DNA of 64,000 nt from Paractinoplanes lichenicola (GTDB lineage Bacteria; Actinomycetota; Actinomycetes; Mycobacteriales; Micromonosporaceae): NCBI RefSeq assembly GCF_016785085.1, contig NZ_JAENHO010000006.1, positions 248,001 to 312,000 on the forward strand. Reading direction: 5' to 3'. A program made the translations under genes and the position numbers. Below, piece after piece: positions 59,431 through 64,000 of the stretch; position 1 is the stretch's first letter, and each line of letters opens with the position of its first letter. The notes under the pieces are model-generated. The model worked only from the letters and a program-made list of their open reading frames with translations. It was not told the origin of the DNA and ran no database searches.

Positions 59431-60178
59431 CGCCCGCAACGCCGCCGCCGGCTCATGAGCGTGAGCGGCGAAGAAACGCGTAGGCCGTGAAGACCGCGGC
59501 GCACCACGCGGCGGCCCAGCCGGTGAGCAGGGCCAGCGTGGTCACGGGCGGGATCGTGACGTCGTTGAGGGCCCGTGCCGTGGCCATGACGGGCGGGACG
59601 AGCCACGGGGCGAACGAGCCCTGCAGGCCCAGCACGACCACCAGGACGGCCGCGGTGACGAGGACGGCCACGCCGTTGCGGGCGCCGCGGGTGACGGCCC
59701 GGCTGGCCAGGGCGCCGACCGCGATGGCGGGCGGGACGGCGAGCAGGTGGGCCAGGACGCCGAGCAGGGTGCCGGAGAGCACAGGCTCCTTGGTGTCGAT
59801 GCCGTGGAACAGCCAGGGGGCGCCCATCGCGAGGACGCAGACGATCAGCGCGAGCGCGGCGGCGGCCAGCAGGCCGGCCACGGCCTCGGTGCGGGCGCCC
59901 ACGGCCACGCGGGCCAGTCGGCGCTGCCCGTCGGGTTCGGTGTCGAGCAGCAGCTTGGACTGCCAGGCGAGCACGGGGAAGAGGGCGGCGGCGGAATATC
60001 CGTAGGCGACCGAGGCGGGCGACGCTCCCCCGCCGTAGATGACGCCGAGCACGATCAGGACGGCGATCGCGGGCGGGAGGATGCGGCCGCCGCGGAGGAA
60101 CCCGGCCAGACGCATCCGGATCAGGGGGCTCACTGCTCGCCCTCGGAGTTCCATGAGCCGGCGGCGGCGTTGCGGGCG
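59431..60178. repeat. 27-bp perfect inverted repeat flanking the ABC permease gene
   Basis: The 27 bp at 59431-59457 occur in reverse complement at 60152-60178. The left copy overlaps the permease stop codon. The right copy lies inside the 3' end of the ATPase gene. The 694 bp between them hold nearly the whole permease gene. Flanking bases do not match. Confidence 0.95.
59453..60133 (-). CDS. ABC transporter permease
   Basis: A 226-residue membrane protein with about six hydrophobic segments (for example ILPPAIAVLIVLGVIYGGGA, AAALALIVCVLAMGAPWLFH, GVLAHLLAVPPAIAVGALAS, ALLTGWAAAWCAAVFTAYAF). It fits the membrane half of a CcmA/ABC-2-like exporter with the ATPase encoded just before it. I chose the GTG at 60133, which overlaps the ATPase stop (GTGA) and follows GAGGG. 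An ATG at 60154 within the inverted repeat is possible. The substrate is unknown. Confidence 0.78.
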   Translation of the reverse strand: MSPLIRMRLAGFLRGGRILPPAIAVLIVLGVIYGGGASPASVAYGYSAAALFPVLAWQSKLLLDTEPDGQRRLARVAVGARTEAVAGLLAAAALALIVCVLAMGAPWLFHGIDTKEPVLSGTLLGVLAHLLAVPPAIAVGALASRAVTRGARNGVAVLVTAAVLVVVLGLQGSFAPWLVPPVMATARALNDVTIPPVTTLALLTGWAAAWCAAVFTAYAFLRRSRS

Positions 60179-60945
60179 TTCGTGGCACCGGGGTGATAGC
60201 GGGCGTCGGGCCGGGGGCCTGTGACGTCGCGTACGCCTAAGACAGCGTGACCTTGGGCGCGCAGCCGGACCACCGCCTCGTCGGCCGCGGCGCGGGCGAC
60301 GGCGATCTCGATGACGACCTCGTCGCGGGCGGGGGCGGGCGGGGCTGGAGCCGCGGCGACGGTGGCGTCGGCGACGGACCAGTGGATCGCGCCGGGGAGC
60401 TGGGCTATCTCGCCGCGGTGGTCGCTGACCAGCACCATGCCGCCGGTGGCGGTCACCTCGGCCACGATCTCGGGGATCAGGGTGCGGGCGACGGCGTCCA
60501 GACCCTCCCACGGCTCGTCCAGAATGAGCAGGCCGGGCCGGGCGATCAGGGCCTGGGCCAGGCCGACCTTCTGGGCGGTGCCCTTCGAGAGGTCGCTCAG
60601 GCGGGTGCCGGTGTGGCCGGTCAGCAGCAGGCGCTCGATCCACTCGTCGGCCTGACCGGGGTCGTGCCCGCGCAGCGCGGCCATCCGGTGCAGGTAGTCG
60701 CCGGCGGTGAACGGCTGGTCGGCCGGGAAGCGCTCGGGCACCCAGCCCACGACCGGCGGACGCTCCCGCACGGCGCCGCGCTGGGGGCGGAGGACACCCG
60801 CGGCCAGCTGCAGCAGCGTGGACTTGCCGGCGCCGTTGCGGCCCAGCACGACGATCGTCTGGCCGGGCTCGACGGCGGCGTCGACCGCGCGCAGCGTCCA
60901 GTCGGCGCGGCGGGCGTATCGGAACCAGACCCCGTCGAAACGCAC
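60130..60945 (-). CDS. ABC transporter ATP-binding protein
   Basis: The 271-residue ATPase has the Walker A motif GRNGAGKST, a variant signature LSKGTAQK and Walker B LLILDEPWEGLD. After the nucleotide-binding domain (about residue 195) comes an Ala/Pro-rich stretch and a short extra domain, ending in sequence encoded by the inverted repeat (NARNAAAGS then WNSEGEQ). With the downstream permease it forms a small exporter of unknown substrate. The pair lies between rplA and rplJ, where other actinobacteria may also carry unrelated genes. Confidence 0.88.
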   Translation of the reverse strand: MRFDGVWFRYARRADWTLRAVDAAVEPGQTIVVLGRNGAGKSTLLQLAAGVLRPQRGAVRERPPVVGWVPERFPADQPFTAGDYLHRMAALRGHDPGQADEWIERLLLTGHTGTRLSDLSKGTAQKVGLAQALIARPGLLILDEPWEGLDAVARTLIPEIVAEVTATGGMVLVSDHRGEIAQLPGAIHWSVADATVAAAPAPPAPARDEVVIEIAVARAAADEAVVRLRAQGHAVLGVRDVTGPRPDARYHPGATNARNAAAGSWNSEGEQ

Positions 60946-60961
60946 GACGGAACTGTGCCAC

Positions 60962-60993
60962 AGAAAAGCCCCCGGGGATGTCCCCGGGGGCTT
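60962..60993 (-). terminator. Intrinsic terminator after rplA
   Basis: On the minus strand AGCCCCCGGGGA-CA-TCCCCGGGGGCT is followed by TTTTCT. It begins 15 bp after the rplA stop and ends the secE-nusG-rplA unit. Confidence 0.92.
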
Positions 60994-61007
60994 CGCTGAA
61001 ACGGTGC

Positions 61008-61718
61008 TCAGGCCTCGGCGTTGGTCAGGCCCTTGACGATGTTCGGGTCGACCTGCACGCCCGGGCCCATCGTGGTGGAGACGGTGACCTTCTTGAGGTA
61101 TTTGCCCTTGGCCGCGGACGGCTTGGCCCGCAGCACCTCGTCGAGCACGGCGGCGTAGTTGTCGGTCAGCTGCTCCGGCGTGAACGACGCCTTACCGATG
61201 ATCAGGTGCAGGTTCGAGTGCTTGTCGACCCGGAAGGTGATCTTGCCGCCCTTGATCTCGTTGACGGCCTTGGTCACGTCCATGGTGACGGTGCCGGTCT
61301 TCGGGTTGGGCATGAGACCACGCGGGCCGAGGATGCGGGCGATCCGGCCGATCTTGGCCATCTGGTCGGGGGTGGCGATCGCCGCGTCGAAGTCGAGCCA
61401 GCCACCCTGGATGCGGGCGACGAGCTCGTCGGTGCCGACCTCGTCGGCGCCGGCCGCGACGGCCTCCTCGGCCTTCGCGCCCTGGGCGAAGACGATCACG
61501 CGGGCGGTCTTGCCGGTGCCGTGGGGCAGGTTGACCGTGCCGCGGACCATCTGGTCGGCCTTACGCGGGTCGACGCCCAGCCGCATCGCAACCTCGACGG
61601 TGGCGTCGAACTTGGTCGGGCTGGTCTCCTTGGCCAGCTTGACCGCCTCGGCCGGCTCGTAGAGCTTGTTCTGGTCGATCTGCTCGGCGCCCTTGCGGTA
61701 GCTCTTGCTGCGCTGCAT
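61008..61718 (-). CDS. rplA: Ribosomal protein L1 (uL1)
   Basis: L1 forms the mobile stalk at the E site and, in many bacteria, represses rplK-rplA translation. The 236-residue protein has [20 protein letters not shown], then the conserved [20 protein letters not shown] and [20 protein letters not shown]. The ATG at 61718 has AGGAG 9 nt upstream; a GTG two codons earlier is less well placed. Unusually it follows nusG directly, without rplK in between. Confidence 0.97.
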   Translation of the reverse strand: MQRSKSYRKGAEQIDQNKLYEPAEAVKLAKETSPTKFDATVEVAMRLGVDPRKADQMVRGTVNLPHGTGKTARVIVFAQGAKAEEAVAAGADEVGTDELVARIQGGWLDFDAAIATPDQMAKIGRIARILGPRGLMPNPKTGTVTMDVTKAVNEIKGGKITFRVDKHSNLHLIIGKASFTPEQLTDNYAAVLDEVLRAKPSAAKGKYLKKVTVSTTMGPGVQVDPNIVKGLTNAEA

Positions 61719-61791
61719 GTTCACTTACTCCTGTGGTAGATGGCGGGCCCCATTCGGACAGGGGCCCTCCCACTGACTGCTGTCGTGCTGG
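61719..61791 (-). other. 73-bp nusG-rplA spacer where rplK is expected
   Basis: In most bacteria rplK (about 430 bp, L11) lies here. The spacer is too short for it and contains only a hairpin GGGCCCC/GGGGCCC (61745-61767) and the rplA ribosome binding site. No reading frame elsewhere in the window matches L11. Confidence 0.9.
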
Positions 61792-62556
61792 TCAGATCTT
61801 GGCGACCTGGTTGAAGTTGAGCTCCACCGGCGTCTCGCGGCCGAAGATGGAGACCAGAACCTTCAACTTCTGCTGGTCGGCATTGATTTCGCTGATCGAG
61901 GCGGGCAGCGAGGCGAACGCGCCGTCGGTGACCGTGACCGAGTCGCCGACCTCGAAGTCGAGCACCTTGACCTCGGGCTTGGCCTTCTTCTCCTCCTGCT
62001 CGACCGCCGGGGCCAGCCACTTCAGCACCTCGTCGAGCGAGAGCGGGGCGGGGCGGTCGACCCGGTCGGTCGCACCCACGAAGCCGGTCACGCCGGGCGT
62101 GTTGCGCACGCAGGAATACGACTCGGGAGACAGATCCATCCGGACGAGGATGTAGCCCGGGAAGACCTTGTTGTTGACCTGGACCCGCTTGCCGCTCTTG
62201 ACTTCGATCTCTTCGCGGGTCGGCACCTCGACCTGGAAGATGAAGTCCTCCATGTCGAGGCTGGTGATGCGGGTCTCGAGGTTGGTCTTGACCTTGTTCT
62301 CGTAACCCGCGTAGGAGTGCACGACATACCAGTCGCCGGGGGCGTAGCGCAGCTTCTGCCGCAGCTCCTGCACCGGGTCGAAGTCTTCGTCGTCCTCCGC
62401 CGCGGGGGAATCCCCGGCCGCCGGCGCCGCGGGCTCCTGCGGCTCGGCGGCCTCGTCCTGCGGGTCAGCGGCCTCGACCGACTCGTCGTTGTCCGCCGTG
62501 GCCACCGACGACTGCTCGTCGATGGACTGCGCGGTCTCGTCGTCGTACTCAGGCAC
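61792..62556 (-). CDS. nusG: Transcription termination/antitermination factor NusG
   Basis: NusG binds RNA polymerase to control pausing and links it to Rho or S10. The 254-residue protein has an acidic N-terminal extension of about 70 residues (normal in actinobacteria), the NGN domain ([31 protein letters not shown]), and a C-terminal KOW domain ([34 protein letters not shown]). The GTG start at 62556 is 39 bp after secE. Confidence 0.97.
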   Translation of the reverse strand: MPEYDDETAQSIDEQSSVATADNDESVEAADPQDEAAEPQEPAAPAAGDSPAAEDDEDFDPVQELRQKLRYAPGDWYVVHSYAGYENKVKTNLETRITSLDMEDFIFQVEVPTREEIEVKSGKRVQVNNKVFPGYILVRMDLSPESYSCVRNTPGVTGFVGATDRVDRPAPLSLDEVLKWLAPAVEQEEKKAKPEVKVLDFEVGDSVTVTDGAFASLPASISEINADQQKLKVLVSIFGRETPVELNFNQVAKI

Positions 62557-62595
62557 GCTCGCTCACTTCCAGCTAAGTCTTCTCAAACGGCGGGG

Positions 62596-62958
62596 TCAGC
62601 CGCCGAACGCCCAGAGGATGGCCTTGCCCAGGCCGAGGTCCAGCAGGCCGACGATGGTGGTCATGATCGCCACGAACGCGATCACGATCGTCGTGTAGGT
62701 CAGGAGCTCCTTGCGCGTGGGCCAGATGACCTTACGCAGCTCGCTGACGACCTCACGGAAGAAACCGCCGATGCGTCCGAAGAAGCCCGTCCGGCGGACC
62801 TCCTTCTTCGGCTTCGCCGAGCGCTCGGCGAGGGCGGTGCCGCCACGGCCTACCGGCTCGTCGTCGTCGGCCGCGTCCTTGTCGTCCTCGACGGCGTCGT
62901 CGAACACCTCGTCGTCGGCAGGGTCGCCGGCGTCACCGGGTCGGTTCCTGTCGGCCAT
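62596..62958 (-). CDS. secE: Preprotein translocase subunit SecE
   Basis: SecE clamps SecY. The 120-residue protein has an acidic N-terminal half, then RIGGFFREVVSELRKVIWPT-type amphipathic helix and one transmembrane helix (TYTTIVIAFVAIMTTIVGLL). This single-span form is the usual one outside the enterobacteria. It lies about 107 bp after tRNA-Trp and is followed by nusG. Confidence 0.97.
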   Translation of the reverse strand: MADRNRPGDAGDPADDEVFDDAVEDDKDAADDDEPVGRGGTALAERSAKPKKEVRRTGFFGRIGGFFREVVSELRKVIWPTRKELLTYTTIVIAFVAIMTTIVGLLDLGLGKAILWAFGG

Positions 62959-63065
62959 GGCGCCCTACTTCCGTCATCGGTGGTGGGGGTCCCCTGTCGG
63001 CGCTCGTCGTGGGCGCGGAGGTCGTGCGGACCGCGCACCGGGCGGGCACGTCTAGGAGGATTGCG

Positions 63066-63138
<73 letters not shown>

Positions 63139-63257
63139 GTGCGAGGCAGGTAAAACCCCGTCCCAGGCAGGCTGGTTCGGGGGGTCATTGCCCCACGGCG
63201 CACCAGTGTACGGGTTCACACCGGGTTCGCCCAACCCGGGCTCACCCAAACCGTGGC

Positions 63258-63653
63258 CTAACGCTTGCGGACAGTCGCCTGAGCCAGCGAGAGCACCTTT
63301 TCGCCCTGGCAGGTGGCGGTCAGCGCGAGCCTGGTCAGGCCCTCGTCGGTGGTCTCCTTGACCGTGGCGGTGACGACCACCTCGGTGCCCTCGTCGGTGT
63401 CGGGAACCGGCACCGGGCGGGAGAAGCGCACGTTGTATTCCACGACCGCGTCGGGGGCGCCGGCCCAGGCGGTAACGGCCCGGCCGACCAGGGCCATGGT
63501 GAACATGCCGTGCGCGATCACGCCGGGCAGGCCGACGCTGGTGGCGATCCGGTCGCTCCAGTGGATCGAGTTGAAGTCGCCCGAGGCGCCCGCGTAGCGC
63601 ACCAGGTCGGCCCGGGTGATCCGGAAGGTCTGCGGCTCAAACGTGTCAGTCAC
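63258..63653 (-). CDS. MaoC-like (R)-hydratase, HadB-like
   Basis: A 131-residue hot-dog-fold protein with the hydratase-2 motif GDFNSIHWSD (Asp26 and His31 are the likely catalytic pair). In mycobacteria the equivalent gene at this place encodes the catalytic subunit HadB of the beta-hydroxyacyl-ACP dehydratase. Here the organism probably makes no mycolic acids, so a fatty-acid or polyketide dehydratase role is more likely. The GTG start overlaps the stop of the preceding gene (GTGA). Confidence 0.88.
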   Translation of the reverse strand: MTDTFEPQTFRITRADLVRYAGASGDFNSIHWSDRIATSVGLPGVIAHGMFTMALVGRAVTAWAGAPDAVVEYNVRFSRPVPVPDTDEGTEVVVTATVKETTDEGLTRLALTATCQGEKVLSLAQATVRKR

Positions 63654-64000
63654 TCGGCACCTCGCTGCACGAGCTTGGACCAGACCGTGACGACGGGCTC
63701 GCCGGCGACGGTGGTGACCTCGGTGCGGGTGGTCAGGAAGTCGTGGCCGCCCCGCGAGGTGATGTCGTCGACCGAGTTGACGCAGACCAGCTCGTCACCG
63801 GCCACGACCGGGCGCTGATACGAGAACTTCTGGTCGCCGTGCACGACCCGGCTGTAGTCGAGGCCGAGCGCCGGGTCCTCGATGATCTGCCGGCTGGTCG
63901 CCATGGTGAACACGACGGGGAAGGTGGGCGGGGCCACCACGTCGGCGTGGCCGAGGGCCCGGGCCGCCTCGGGATCGTGATATTCGGCGTCGGTGGCGCC
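63650..64000 (-). CDS. MaoC N-terminal-type dehydratase, HadA-like (partial, runs off the right edge)
   Basis: The last 116 codons are inside the window. The frame continues to the edge (DAEYHDPEAARALGHADVVA and onwards), with PPTFPVVF, DPALGLDYSRVVHGDQKFSY and RPVVAGDEL, which match the non-catalytic HadA/FAS1-type dehydratase partner. It is coupled to the HadB-like gene, and the two should form a heterodimer as in mycobacteria. Confidence 0.88.
   Translation of the reverse strand, partial: GATDAEYHDPEAARALGHADVVAPPTFPVVFTMATSRQIIEDPALGLDYSRVVHGDQKFSYQRPVVAGDELVCVNSVDDITSRGGHDFLTTRTEVTTVAGEPVVTVWSKLVQRGAE

Noticed and set aside
59249-59458. Possible 69-residue plus-strand gene ending in ARNAAAGS
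   Set aside because: The ending matches the ATPase C-terminus only because it reads the left copy of the inverted repeat. The frame crosses the rplJ promoter and has no start signal.
63139-63257. Possible rpmG next to tRNA-Trp, as in other actinobacteria
   Set aside because: The gap is 119 bp and encodes no L33-like sequence; rpmG may lie beyond the right edge.

Overview
This is a 64 kb piece of a high-GC actinobacterial chromosome, most likely from the Micromonosporaceae (Actinoplanes or a close relative). The grounds are the GC-rich codon use, frequent GTG and TTG starts, a conservon (cvnABCD), the mycobacterial/streptomycete-like ribosomal gene order, a SecY whose N-terminus reads like the mycobacterial protein, zinc-type S14, L36 and S4, and a HemD fused to a winged helix. 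Genus is inference. I see no rRNA, CRISPR array, insertion sequence, prophage or replication origin. The window is ordinary chromosomal core with several accessory insertions.

Layout. 1-5.3 kb: the 5' part of glmS, an MmpS-like membrane protein and a PLP aminotransferase, then glmM and the rpsI-rplM pair. 5.3-7.3 kb: an intergenic stretch and a HemD-like/winged-helix fusion. 7.3-15.3 kb: a conservon (sensor kinase CvnA, roadblock CvnB, DUF742 CvnC, GTPase CvnD) divergent from a lipoprotein binding protein, an ABC ATPase and a polytopic membrane protein. 15.4-21.2 kb: one leftward thiamine operon, thiE-thiO-thiS-thiG-tenI-like-thiD-thiC, behind a single TPP riboswitch. 21.2-25.2 kb: an ABC-F protein, a methyltransferase, an unknown membrane protein and truA.

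25.3-63 kb is the ribosomal and transcription superregion, almost all on the minus strand. From right to left it runs tRNA-Trp, secE-nusG, rplA, an ABC ATPase/permease pair, rplJ-rplL, rpoB-rpoC, two small membrane proteins, rpsL-rpsG-fusA-tuf, the S10/spc block rpsJ to rplO, a small secreted-protein gene in opposite orientation, secY-adk-map, two DUF1707 proteins, and infA-rpmJ-rpsM-rpsK-rpsD-rpoA-rplQ-truA. The right edge holds a hadB-like and a partial hadA-like dehydratase gene.

Most notable points. (1) rplK (ribosomal protein L11) is missing from its near-universal place between nusG and rplA; only a 73-bp spacer remains. (2) A branched-chain-type binding protein is coupled to an SsuB/TauB-type ATPase with no recognisable permease, divergent from the conservon. 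(3) A 27-bp perfect inverted repeat flanks an ABC permease gene. (4) Stable RNA hairpins without U tracts recur in spacers inside the ribosomal and RNA polymerase operons, including a 73-nt one between rpoB and rpoC. (5) Two ThiE-family proteins sit in the thiamine operon, one TenI-like. (6) A secreted-protein gene and its terminator split rplO from secY.
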